Positions 50,911-59,140 of a stretch of DNA of 64,000 nucleotides are shown here, one piece after another. Made by a program: the position numbers and the translations under genes. Location of the stretch: NCBI RefSeq assembly GCF_014204895.1, contig NZ_JACHMF010000001.1, positions 8,804,001 through 8,868,000 of the forward strand. The letters run 5' to 3'. The DNA is from Paractinoplanes abujensis. GTDB lineage: Bacteria > Actinomycetota > Actinomycetes > Mycobacteriales > Micromonosporaceae. The number at the start of each line of letters is the position of its first letter. Position 1 is the first letter of the stretch. The notes under the pieces are model-generated. The model was given only the letters and a program-made list of their open reading frames with translations, did no database searches and was not told where the DNA came from.

Positions 50911-53906
50911 TCGCGCTGGTGCTCGCCATGGTCTGGACCCGCCGCGGCCAGGCCGTCACGCTCGCCCTGCTGGCCCTGTTCGCGGTGGCCTCCGCAGTCG
51001 CGTCGCCGGCCTACCTGACCGCCGTCGACCGGGCCATCGCGGCCGGCCAGATCGAGACGTCGGTGGCCACCGAGCGCGGGCTGAGCATCACCGGCCGGGT
51101 CGACAACCGGGTCGAGAGCGAGAGCGGCGCGCCCGCTTTCGCCAACGTCGGCGCCGCCCTGATCGAGCTGCCCGGCTTCAGCTACGTCTACGCCTCGGCC
51201 TTTCCGACCGTGGGCCTCGAGAAGGACGCCGGGAACGACACCCAGCTGGTTTTCCGGCAGGACGTCTGCGCGCACGTGCGGATCGTCAGCGGCCGCTGCC
51301 TGATCGGCCAGGACGACGTGATCGTCGGGGTCCGGACGGCGCAGCGGGCCGGGCTGACCGCGGGCGACCCGGTCACGATGACGTACGCGGCCTTCGAGGA
51401 CGACCCGCGCGACCCGCACTGGGAGGCCGACGGCATTCCGAAGCGGCTCACCGTCGCCGGCACGTACGAGGTCACCGACCCGGCCGACGTCTACTGGGGA
51501 GCGCACGGCTACTTCGACGCGGTGCCCGGCCGCGGGCCGGACGAGCCGGTCTTCACCGGCGCCACCACCGTGGCCACGATGGACCACGGCCTGACCGACC
51601 TGTCGATCGACGGCGCCGCCGGGGTCGCGGCGCTCGACGTCGACCGGCTCGACGCGTTGCGGGCCGGCCTGCTCGCGCTGACCCGGCGGGCCACCGAGAT
51701 CGGGCCCAACCTGCAGGTCGACACCGGCATCCCGGCCCTGCTGGACCGCATCGACGCCGGCCGCGCCTCCGCGCATCTGCTGGTGCCGGCGCTCGCCGTC
51801 CCGCTCGTGCTGCTGGCCTGCTTCAGCATCTTCCTGGCCGTCAGTTACGGCACCCAGGGCCGCCAGCCCGAGCTCGCGGTGGTCGCGCTGCGCGGTTCCC
51901 GCTGGTGGACGCGGTGGTGGCTGGCCACCGGGGAGAGCCTGCTGGCGATCCTGGCCGGCGCGGTGGCGGGGTGCCTGGCCGGGCAGCTGCTCGTCAACGC
52001 CGTCGCGGCGGCCCGGTTCCCCGGCGTGGGCGTCGACCCGGGCTTCGCCTCCCTGCGGTACGCACCTCTGGCCGCGGTGGCCGCCCTCGGCGCGGCGATC
52101 CTGGCCCAGCGGCGGCAACTGCTCAGCCCGGTCGCCTCCCTGCTGCGCCGGCTGCCGCAGAGCAACGGGGCCCGCGCCCTGGCCGTCGAGGCCGTCGTCG
52201 TGCTGCTGGCCGTCGTCTGCGCGGTGCAGCTCGCGGTCACGGACGGCTCGCTGACCGGGGTGGGCCTGCTCGCCCCGGCCTTCGTCATGCTGGCCCTGTC
52301 GCTGCTGGCCGCGCGGGCCCTGGTGCCGCTGGTCACCCGGTACGCCACCCGCGCGCTGCGGGCCGGCCGGCTCGGCCCCGCGCTGGCCGCCTACCAGCTG
52401 TCCCGCCGCCCCGGCGCCCAGCGGCTGTTCGCGCTGCTGGTCGCCACCGTCGCCGTGGCCGGCTACGCCACCTGCGCGGTCGACGTGGCCGCGCGCGGCC
52501 GGGTCGTGCAGGCCGAACTGGGCGTGGGCGCGCAGCGGGTGCTCGAGGTGTCGCCGGTCTTCCGCAGCCAGCTGCTGCACGCCGTGCGCGAGGTGGACCC
52601 CGAGGGCCGGTTCGCGATGGCCGCCTCGCGGCTGCGCAACAGCACCGGCACCGAGCCGCTCGGCATCGCCGCCGACACCACCCGGCTCGCCGCCGTCGCG
52701 ACCTGGCCCGGCGGCGCCCCCTCGGCCGAGCAGGTCGTGCGGCACCTGCGGCCCGACGCGCCGGCCCCGATGGTGATCGGCGGGCCCGAACTGGTCGTCG
52801 AGGCCACCACGACCGGCGTCGTCAAAGGCAAGGAGCTGCGGATCAACGTGGCCGTGTCGTCGCTGACCGACCTCGGCGAGACCGTGGTGCGCCTGGGCGA
52901 CCTGCGCGAGGGCCGGGCCCGATACGCCGAACGGGTGGACCTCTGCGAGGACGGCTGCCGGATCAACGGCCTGCAGTTCGCGCTGAACGACAACGTGATC
53001 GGGGTGACCGGCGGCGTCACCGTCCACAGCATCGGCAGCGACCAGCCGGCGCAGGTCGTGATGGACGCCGCGCGCTGGCGGATGCCCCGGCACGGCCGGG
53101 TCAGCGCCGCCCCCGACGGCCTGCGCATCGACGTGGACGCGCCGTCCGGGCTGCCCGACGGCGCCTGGGTGCACCCGGTCGCCACGCCCTACCCGCTCCC
53201 GGTCGCGATGGCCGGTGACGACCCGATCGACGGCGGCCTCACCGGCATCGACGGCTACCCGATCGACGTGACCAAGCGGGACGACCTGCCCGCCGTGCCC
53301 CGCGCGGGCGAGGTGGCCAGCCTGGTCGACCTCGAATACGCCGACCGGCTCGCCGTCGACGCCGCCCCGGCCCTGGTGCCCGAGGTCTGGCTCAACGACC
53401 AGGCCCCGCCCGACGTCGAGCAACGGCTCACCAAGGCCGGCCTGACCGTCATCGGCGACAGCCGGGCCGGCCAGGTGCACCGCCGGCTCGACCGGCAGGG
53501 CCCGGCCCTCGCGCTCTGGTTCCATGTGATCGCGGGCGTGCTGGCCGTGCTGCTCGGCGCGTTCGCCCTCGTGCTGGCGGCCGCCGTCGACCGCGGCCGC
53601 CGCGTCGAGGACCTGTCGGCGCTGCGCACCCAGGGCCTGCCCGGCCCGACGGTGAGCCGGGCGACCCTGTGGACCTACCCGGCGCTGGTCGGCATCGCCG
53701 CGGCCGTCGGCGTGCTGACCGCGCTGGCGGGCTGGGCCGTCACCGGCTGGGCGCTGCCGCTGGCCGGTGTCGCCGAAGTTCCGCTTCCCCTGCCGGCCTG
53801 GCCGCGGATACTCACCCTGGCCGGCGTGACCGTTCTCGTCCTGCTCGGGCTGGCCGCCGTGGCCCTGACCACCGGCCGCGACCTGCGCCGCCGCATCAAA
53901 CCCTAG
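50907..53906 (+). CDS. FtsX/MacB-type ABC transporter permease (second of pair)
   Basis: 999 residues from the ATG of an ATGA overlap. The layout matches the first permease: N-terminal helix QAVTLALLALFAVASAVASPAYL, outside domain, a four-helix block near residues 290-420, a second outside domain (residues 535-860) and three last helices. The two permeases probably form a heterodimer. TAGGAGC at its stop is the ribosome site of the ATPase gene, 8 bp downstream, so all three are one operon. Confidence 0.88.
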   Translation: MIALVLAMVWTRRGQAVTLALLALFAVASAVASPAYLTAVDRAIAAGQIETSVATERGLSITGRVDNRVESESGAPAFANVGAALIELPGFSYVYASAFPTVGLEKDAGNDTQLVFRQDVCAHVRIVSGRCLIGQDDVIVGVRTAQRAGLTAGDPVTMTYAAFEDDPRDPHWEADGIPKRLTVAGTYEVTDPADVYWGAHGYFDAVPGRGPDEPVFTGATTVATMDHGLTDLSIDGAAGVAALDVDRLDALRAGLLALTRRATEIGPNLQVDTGIPALLDRIDAGRASAHLLVPALAVPLVLLACFSIFLAVSYGTQGRQPELAVVALRGSRWWTRWWLATGESLLAILAGAVAGCLAGQLLVNAVAAARFPGVGVDPGFASLRYAPLAAVAALGAAILAQRRQLLSPVASLLRRLPQSNGARALAVEAVVVLLAVVCAVQLAVTDGSLTGVGLLAPAFVMLALSLLAARALVPLVTRYATRALRAGRLGPALAAYQLSRRPGAQRLFALLVATVAVAGYATCAVDVAARGRVVQAELGVGAQRVLEVSPVFRSQLLHAVREVDPEGRFAMAASRLRNSTGTEPLGIAADTTRLAAVATWPGGAPSAEQVVRHLRPDAPAPMVIGGPELVVEATTTGVVKGKELRINVAVSSLTDLGETVVRLGDLREGRARYAERVDLCEDGCRINGLQFALNDNVIGVTGGVTVHSIGSDQPAQVVMDAARWRMPRHGRVSAAPDGLRIDVDAPSGLPDGAWVHPVATPYPLPVAMAGDDPIDGGLTGIDGYPIDVTKRDDLPAVPRAGEVASLVDLEYADRLAVDAAPALVPEVWLNDQAPPDVEQRLTKAGLTVIGDSRAGQVHRRLDRQGPALALWFHVIAGVLAVLLGAFALVLAAAVDRGRRVEDLSALRTQGLPGPTVSRATLWTYPALVGIAAAVGVLTALAGWAVTGWALPLAGVAEVPLPLPAWPRILTLAGVTVLVLLGLAAVALTTGRDLRRRIKP

Positions 53907-53914
53907 GAGCCCCC

Positions 53915-54568
53915 GTGAAGACACTCAGCGTCGTCGACGCCGACCTGGCCTGGGACAGCGACCGCACGGTGCTGCGCGGGGTCGGCGTCGAGGCCCGGCC
54001 CGGGCAGATCCTGGCCGTCACCGGCACTTCCGGCGCCGGCAAGACCACCCTGCTCAGCGCGATGGCCGGCCTGCTCACCCCGGCCCGCGGCGAGGTGCTG
54101 GTCGACGGCGAGCGGCTGGACAGCCGCGACCAGGCGGTCAAGCTCGGCGTCGTGCTGATCCCGCAGGACAACGGTCTGGCCGCGATCCTCACCGCCGCCG
54201 AGAACATCTCGGTCGCGGTCATCGCCACCGGCGGCACGGCGGCCGAGGCCCGCCGGCGCACCGCCGAGTCACTCGAGCCGCTGGGCCTGTCGGGCCAGGC
54301 CAACCAGCTGATCGAGGAACTGTCGGGCGGGCAGCAGCAGCGCACGGCGATCGCCCGGGGTCTGGCCCTGCGCGGTGACGTGCTGCTGGCCGACGAGATC
54401 ACTAGCGAGCTCGACGCGGCCAACCGTCAGCGCGTCATGGAGTTGCTGCGGGCCGAGGCCGACCGCGGCGCCACCGTCGTCTTCGCCACCCACGACCCCG
54501 AGGCCGCGGCGGCCTGCGACCGCGAGCTGCACCTGATCGACGGCGCGACCGATTGGGTGCGTGATTAG
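53915..54568 (+). CDS. ABC transporter ATP-binding protein of the FtsX-type operon
   Basis: 217 residues from GTG 53915 with TAGGAGC upstream. Walker A GTSGAGKTT, signature LSGGQQQRTAIARGLAL, Walker B VLLADEITSELD and switch His in FATHDPEAA are all intact. The Ile-Thr-Ser after the catalytic Glu differs from the usual Pro-Thr-Ser. It belongs to the MacB/LolD group that drives FtsX-type permeases by a mechanical cycle. The next gene on the other strand is a second ATPase across a shared terminator. Confidence 0.93.
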   Translation: MKTLSVVDADLAWDSDRTVLRGVGVEARPGQILAVTGTSGAGKTTLLSAMAGLLTPARGEVLVDGERLDSRDQAVKLGVVLIPQDNGLAAILTAAENISVAVIATGGTAAEARRRTAESLEPLGLSGQANQLIEELSGGQQQRTAIARGLALRGDVLLADEITSELDAANRQRVMELLRAEADRGATVVFATHDPEAAAACDRELHLIDGATDWVRD

Positions 54569-54573
54569 GGTCT

Positions 54574-54651
54574 GTCCGGCCGGTCACGTGGCAGCGAGGC
54601 GACGTCAGGCGCCGCCTGGGCCACGCCGCAGCCCCGCGTGATCGGCCGGAC
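54574..54651. terminator. Bidirectional terminator between the two ABC ATPase genes
   Basis: GTCCGGCCGGTCACG (54574-54588) pairs with CGTGATCGGCCGGAC (54637-54651) with a single G-T pair out of 15. The 48-base interior folds further (GGCGCCGCC region). It is placed symmetrically between the converging stops, 6 bp from both. Confidence 0.75.
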
Positions 54652-54656
54652 GGGGC

Positions 54657-55499
54657 CTAAACGACCGGCTCGGTGCCGCCGGGCACCAGGGTGACCTCGC
54701 CGTCGATGTGCTGCACCGTGAAGAGCGTGCCCGGCGGATAGCTGCCCAGCACCTCGGGCGGCAGCTGCACCGTGCCGTCGCCCGCGACCACCGCGAAGTC
54801 CTGCCCGTCGCGGCCCTCCGCCCCGACCCGGCCGTCGCGGATCGTCACGGCCCGGCCCAGCCGGGCCCCCACCTCGTTGTCGTGGGTGACCACCACGATC
54901 GTGGTCTGCCGTTCGGCGTTGACCGTCTCCATCGCGGCCAGCACCTCGTCGCGCCCCGCGGTGTCGAGGCGGCTGGTCGGCTCGTCGACGAGCAGCAGAC
55001 CCGGCCCGGTGGCGATGCCCACGGCGAGGGCCGCCCGCTGCCGCCCGCCCGGGGTCAGGTCGCTCAGCCGCTGACGGCCCTGCCCGGGCAGCCCCACCAG
55101 GTCGAGGATGCGGTCGGGGTCGTCGAGCTGGATGCCGCGGGTGTGGGCCGCGCGGCGCTGGGCCAGCCAGATGTTGCGGTGCAGAGACGCGTACGGAAGG
55201 AGGTTTCTCGCCGCCCCCTGCAGGACCACGCCGATCTCGGTGCCGCGCAGCCGCGAGATCTCGCCGTCGGAGAGCTTGCCCATGTCGTACGTGCCGATGT
55301 TGATCCGGCCCGCCGAGGGGCGCATCAGCCCGGCCAGCAGCGCGATCAGGGTCGACTTGCCGGAACCGGACGGGCCCACGAGCGCCAGCGTCTCACCCGG
55401 CGCGATCGAGAGGTCGACGCCGGCCAGGGCGACCACATCGCCCGCTTCGGCCCGATAGATGTGCACCACCCGGCGGCACGCCACGGCAAGACCGTTCAT
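54657..55499 (-). CDS. ABC transporter ATP-binding protein with AbrB-like C-terminal tail
   Basis: 280 residues from ATG 55499. Walker A GPSGSGKST and Walker B LLLVDEPTSRLD are intact, with VVTHDNEVG as the switch. The signature reads LTPGGRQRAALAVG in place of LSGGQ, so one ATP site may be weak. After residue 225 the chain continues for 55 residues as GDGTVQLPPEVLGSYPPGTLFTVQHIDGEVTLVPGG, which has the pattern of a SpoVT-AbrB swapped-hairpin unit rather than an ABC element. That could mediate dimer or DNA contacts; this is inference. It probably serves the adjacent permease pair as the heterologous ATPase. Confidence 0.85.
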   Translation of the reverse strand: MNGLAVACRRVVHIYRAEAGDVVALAGVDLSIAPGETLALVGPSGSGKSTLIALLAGLMRPSAGRINIGTYDMGKLSDGEISRLRGTEIGVVLQGAARNLLPYASLHRNIWLAQRRAAHTRGIQLDDPDRILDLVGLPGQGRQRLSDLTPGGRQRAALAVGIATGPGLLLVDEPTSRLDTAGRDEVLAAMETVNAERQTTIVVVTHDNEVGARLGRAVTIRDGRVGAEGRDGQDFAVVAGDGTVQLPPEVLGSYPPGTLFTVQHIDGEVTLVPGGTEPVV

Positions 55500-55569
55500 G
55501 CCGCTCACGCTAGCGGTCCGGCCCGCCCGGTGGTGACCCGTACGGGGGCGGCATTTTAAGGTAAGGCAC

Positions 55570-56508
55570 GTGCGCGACATTGCCGTTTTCTCCGGATCCG
55601 CCCATCCCGACCTCGCCGCCGAGATTTGCGATCACCTCGGGGTGCCGTTGCTTCCCACCCGTACGTCCCGGTTCGCCAACGACTGCATCGAGGTGCAGCT
55701 GCAGGCCAACTGCCGGGAGCGCGACGTCTTCCTGATCCAGCCGCTGGTCCCGCCCGTACAGGAAAATCTGGTCGAACTGCTCTTCATGCTCGACGCCGCC
55801 CGGGGCGCCTCGGCCGGGCGCATCACCGTGGTGCTGCCGCATTACGCGTACGCCCGCAGCGACAAGAAGGATGCCCCGCGCATCTCGATCGGGGGACGCC
55901 TGGTCGCCGACCTGCTCACCACCGCCGGCGCCGACCGGGTGCTGGCCATGACCCTGCACTCGCCGCAGGTGCACGGCTTCTTCAACATCCCCGTCGACCA
56001 CCTGCACGCGCTGCAGGAACTGGCCCGTCACTTCCGCGCCTACGACCTGAGCAACACCGTCGTCGTCTCGCCCGACCTGGGCAACGCCAAGGAGGCGGCC
56101 GCGTTCGCGCGGCTGCTCGGCGTCGACGTCGCGGCCGGGGCCAAACAACGCTTCGCCGACGACAAGGTCGTGATCAGCACGATCATCGGCGAGGTGGCCG
56201 ACCGCGACGTGATCGTGCTGGACGACGAGATCGCCAAGGGCAGCACGGTGTTCGAGCTGCTCGACCGGCTGCGCGAGCGCAACGTCCGCAGCGTCCGGGT
56301 GGCCTGCACGCACGGGCTGTTCGCGGCGGACGCGGTGCGGCGGCTCTCCGACGAGAAGGAGATCGAGGAGATCGTCTGCACGAACACGGTGCCGATCCCG
56401 GCCGGGGGCCGCACCGACAAGCTGACCATCCTCTCCGTGGCGCCGGCGCTGGCCGAGGCGATGCGCCGGATCCACAACGGCGAGTCGGTCAGCGCGCTGT
56501 TCGCATGA
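55570..56508 (+). CDS. prs: Ribose-phosphate pyrophosphokinase
   Basis: 312 residues from GTG 55570. IAVFSGSAHPDLAAEICDHLGVPL, RSDKKDAPRISIGGRLVADLL and the PRPP-binding loop DRDVIVLDDEIAKGSTVFE are the order of motifs in PRPP synthetases. The loop ends in KGST rather than the usual T/GGT, and the catalytic flexible-loop region near residue 195 is NAKEAAAFARLLG. It makes PRPP from ribose 5-phosphate and ATP, or is a close paralogue. The stop overlaps the next start by ATGA. Confidence 0.9.
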   Translation: MRDIAVFSGSAHPDLAAEICDHLGVPLLPTRTSRFANDCIEVQLQANCRERDVFLIQPLVPPVQENLVELLFMLDAARGASAGRITVVLPHYAYARSDKKDAPRISIGGRLVADLLTTAGADRVLAMTLHSPQVHGFFNIPVDHLHALQELARHFRAYDLSNTVVVSPDLGNAKEAAAFARLLGVDVAAGAKQRFADDKVVISTIIGEVADRDVIVLDDEIAKGSTVFELLDRLRERNVRSVRVACTHGLFAADAVRRLSDEKEIEEIVCTNTVPIPAGGRTDKLTILSVAPALAEAMRRIHNGESVSALFA

Positions 56509-57397
56509 GGGTCCTGGACGCGCTGCTGGCCATGCAGCGGCAGAGTTGGGAACAGGGGGTCGCCGCGCAGGCGGTCCTCGATCTGGGCCGCACTGACCTG
56601 GCCCGGCTCATGGCGGAGTCGGCGGTGGCCCGGCAGACCCCGGACGGGCGGCTCGGCGGCCCGGACGACAACGCGGTCAACGGCGCGGCGTGCGGGGAGG
56701 CGGTCGTCCGGGCCGGCTTCGCGGACGCCGCCCGGCGGCAGCTGAACTGGCTCCTGCACGACGCGCCGCGGGCCGCGGACGGCACTCTCTTCCACGTCCT
56801 TTCGTCGCCATCGATCTGGGCCGACACCGTCTACATGGTCGTGCCGTTCCTGGCCCTGTCAGGTGAACTGGACGAGGCAGTGCGGCAGGTCAACGGGCAC
56901 CGGCGGATCTTGTGCCGCGACGGCGTCTATTCCGCGATCTGGCCCGACCGGCCGGCGCGCTGGGGTGGCGGGAACGGCTGGGTGGTGGCGGGCATCGCCC
57001 GGGCCGTACGGCTGGCCCCGGCGCTGCGCTCCACCGAGCTGCCGGGGCACGCGCGTGAGGTGCTCGACGCGTGCCTGGAGTTCCGCCGGGCCGACGGGCT
57101 GTTCCACGACGTGCTCGACGACCCCACGACGTTCCGCGAGACCAACGCCGCGCAGATGTTCGCCTACGCGGCGCTGACCGGGGTCGCCGACGGGTGGTTG
57201 CCTTCACCGTACGAGGCGGTGGGCGATCGCTGCTCGCCGCGGCCGAGCGCGAAGTCGACGCGTACGGCCTGGTCCGCGGGGCCTGCGGCGCGCCCACCTT
57301 CGACCGGGCCGGCACGTCGGCCGAGGCTCAGGCCTTCCACCTGCTGGCCACCGCTCAGCTTCCTCCCCGCAGCGCTTCGGAAGCCGTACGGGGCTGA
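56505..57397 (+). pseudogene. Frameshifted glycoside hydrolase family 88/105-like gene
   Basis: The frame from ATG 56505 encodes a YteR-like unsaturated rhamnogalacturonyl hydrolase: WEQGVAAQAVLDLG, WADTVYMVVPFLAL, RWGGGNGWVVAGIARAV and FRETNAAQMFAYAAL. After PSPYEAVG (about 57222) this frame turns into Arg/Pro-rich nonsense running to 57530. The family-like ending, SLLAAAEREVDAYGLVRGAC and then FHLLATAQLPP, continues in the +2 frame to the stop at 57397. One base appears to be missing near 57222-57225 (GGCGA where GGCCGA would restore the frame). It is either a real recent mutation or a sequencing error. The true product would be about 297 residues and cytosolic. Confidence 0.8.
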
Positions 57398-58194
57398 CGG
57401 CCCAGCAACTCGCCCAGCAGCGGGTCGACGCCGGCGAAGAAGCCGCCCCGCGCGGCCCGATAGAAGCCCAGCAGGAACTGCGCGCGGGGATCGGACTGGC
57501 GGGCGGCGATCCAGTCCGCCTCGTCCATGAGCTGGAACCTGATGGTTCGCCCGGCCCGCTCCGACGCGACGTCGGCCAGCTCGGCGAAGGTGGGGGCGGC
57601 GGGCGCCGTGATGGTGACCGGTCCCTCGTACGCACCCTCGGAGCTCAGGATGACGGCGGCCGCCTCGGCAGCGTCCTCGCGGGCCGTCCACGACACCGGC
57701 CCGTCGCCCGGCACGGCGATCACGCCCGTCTCCTGCCACGGGCCGGCCAGCCACTGCAGGCTGTGGGCGTAGAACCCGTTGCGCAGCGACACCCAGGGCG
57801 TGCCGGAAGCGGCCAGGAGCTGCTCGGTGGCGAAGTGCGTGCGGCCCGGGGCGAACGGGTTGTCCGGCGCGGCGGCCTGGTGACTGGTGTAGAGGATGCG
57901 CTTCACGCCCGCCTCGACCGCGGCCTCGACGGCCGTGCGGTGCAGGGTCGTCGCGTCCGCGGTGGGGTCGTTGGAGGAGACGAGCAGCAGCTGATCCGCT
58001 CCGGCGAACGCCGCCGGCAGCGAGCCGGGCTCCGCGTAGTCGCCGCGCCGGACCTCGACGCCACGCTGCGCGAAGCGTTCCGCCTTGGCCGGGTCGCGCG
58101 TGACGACCGTGATGTCGCTGGCGGGCAGGCGTTCGAGCAGGTGGTCGACGGTGGCGCCGTTGAGGGCGCCGGTCGCCCCGGTGACGATAATCAT
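57355..58194 (-). CDS. NmrA-type NAD(P)H-binding oxidoreductase (QOR2-like)
   Basis: 279 residues from ATG 58194 with GAAAGGCG upstream. IIVTGATGALNGATVDHLLERLP is an atypical-SDR nucleotide site; VTRDPAKAERF and GDYAEPGSLPAAFAGADQLLLVSS follow as in quinone oxidoreductase 2. It lacks the YxxxK pair of classical SDRs, as expected for NmrA-like proteins. Members reduce quinones or sense NADP. A TetR gene diverges from it across 85 bp with repeated GTTATC sites, so TetR probably represses both. Its end overlaps the frameshifted hydrolase gene. Confidence 0.9.
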   Translation of the reverse strand: MIIVTGATGALNGATVDHLLERLPASDITVVTRDPAKAERFAQRGVEVRRGDYAEPGSLPAAFAGADQLLLVSSNDPTADATTLHRTAVEAAVEAGVKRILYTSHQAAAPDNPFAPGRTHFATEQLLAASGTPWVSLRNGFYAHSLQWLAGPWQETGVIAVPGDGPVSWTAREDAAEAAAVILSSEGAYEGPVTITAPAAPTFAELADVASERAGRTIRFQLMDEADWIAARQSDPRAQFLLGFYRAARGGFFAGVDPLLGELLGRQPRTASEALRGGS

Positions 58195-58242
58195 TGATTC
58201 GCCTTTCGTGTTACCAGTGGAAACACGTCGACCGTAGCAGCC

Positions 58243-58271
58243 GTTATCAGCGATAGCAACTGGGTGTTATC
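58243..58271. promoter_or_regulatory. Candidate TetR operator with GTTATC repeats
   Basis: GTTATC-AGC-GATAGC (58243-58257; five of six arm bases match) is followed by another GTTATC at 58266-58271, 23 bp after the first and 9 bp before the TetR GTG. The site covers the region where both divergent promoters should lie. Confidence 0.5.
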
Positions 58272-58279
58272 GTTGGTCC

Positions 58280-58984
58280 GTGAGTGACGGGGTCAGGGGT
58301 CAGGCAATCGTCGAAGCTGCCGCGGCGCTTCTGCACGCGGGCGGTCCCGGAGCGGTGACCACCCGAGGGGTGGCCGAACGGGCCGGTGTGCAGGCGCCCA
58401 CGATCTATCGCCTTTTCGGCGACAAGGACGGACTGCTCGAGGCGGTGGCCGAGCACGTGATGGCCGAGTTCGTCTCGGCCAAGGTCGCGGGCATCGAGGC
58501 TGCCGCGGCCGCCGATGTCGACCCGGTCGACGATCTGCGCGCGAGCTGGCGCCGGCAGGTCGACTTCGGGCTGGCCAATCCGGCCGTGTTCCGGCTGCTG
58601 AGCGATCCGGGGCGGGTGCCGGGCTCGCCGGCCGCGCGCCGGGGCCGGCAGGTGCTCGAGACCCGCGTGCACCGAGTGGCGGCGGCGGGGCGGCTGCGGG
58701 TGTCCGAGCCGCAGGCGGTCGACCTCATTCAGGCGGCCGGGGTCGGAACCATCCAGGGGTTGCTGGCGACGCCACCGGAACAGCGCGACCCCGCGCTGGG
58801 CGACGTGATGCTGGAGGCCGTGCTGGGGCGCATTCTCACCGACGCCCCGGTCGACCGGGGGGACGGCCCGGTGACGGCGGCCGTCGCTCTGCGGGCTCTC
58901 GCGCCGCGACTGCAAATGCTCAGCGAGGCCGAGCGGGGGCTGCTGGGGGAGTGGCTCGACCGCATCGTGAAAGCGGCCGGGTGA
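58280..58984 (+). CDS. TetR-family transcriptional regulator
   Basis: 234 residues from GTG 58280; no ribosome site is seen and GTTATC repeats occupy the upstream bases. The N-terminal helix-turn-helix is AIVEAAAALLHAGGPGAVTTRGVAERAGVQAPTIYRLFGDKDGLLEAVAEHV. The C-terminal ligand domain is of the common short type. It likely represses itself and the divergent NmrA-like reductase and responds to a small electrophile or quinone, which is inferred from the neighbour only. A strong hairpin follows its stop. Confidence 0.92.
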   Translation: MSDGVRGQAIVEAAAALLHAGGPGAVTTRGVAERAGVQAPTIYRLFGDKDGLLEAVAEHVMAEFVSAKVAGIEAAAAADVDPVDDLRASWRRQVDFGLANPAVFRLLSDPGRVPGSPAARRGRQVLETRVHRVAAAGRLRVSEPQAVDLIQAAGVGTIQGLLATPPEQRDPALGDVMLEAVLGRILTDAPVDRGDGPVTAAVALRALAPRLQMLSEAERGLLGEWLDRIVKAAG

Positions 58985-59044
58985 CAACAGTTTTGATACG
59001 GGGGACGGGGAGGGCAGACACACCGTCCCCCGCAGCCCTGTTGT
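58984..59044. terminator. Nested bidirectional terminator after the TetR and LPMO genes
   Basis: CGGGGGACGG (58999-59008) and CCGTCCCCCG (59023-59032) form a perfect ten-pair stem; outside it ACAACAG (58984-58990) and CTGTTGT (59038-59044) pair perfectly too. TTTT runs flank both sides. It lies between two convergent genes. Confidence 0.8.
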
Positions 59045-59089
59045 TTTGATCCGCCGGTCGTGCCGGGCTCCTTTCGCCGGTGAGGTCTT

Positions 59090-59103
59090 TGGGAGCGCTC
59101 CCA
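59090..59103. promoter_or_regulatory. CebR-type operator TGGGAGCGCTCCCA
   Basis: This perfect 14-bp palindrome is the consensus CebR (cellobiose/cellulose repressor) box known from Streptomyces. It lies in the tail-to-tail gap between the TetR gene and the LPMO gene, 38 bp past the LPMO stop and over 1.1 kb from its start, so it does not sit in any obvious promoter here. Confidence 0.75.
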
Positions 59104-59140
59104 TAGGACTCTAGCGGCTCAGTGCGCCCGGCGCCATAGG

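Noticed and set aside
57213..57240. Programmed ribosomal frameshift in the GH88-like gene
   Set aside because: No slippery heptamer and no clear stimulatory structure; a missing base explains it more simply.
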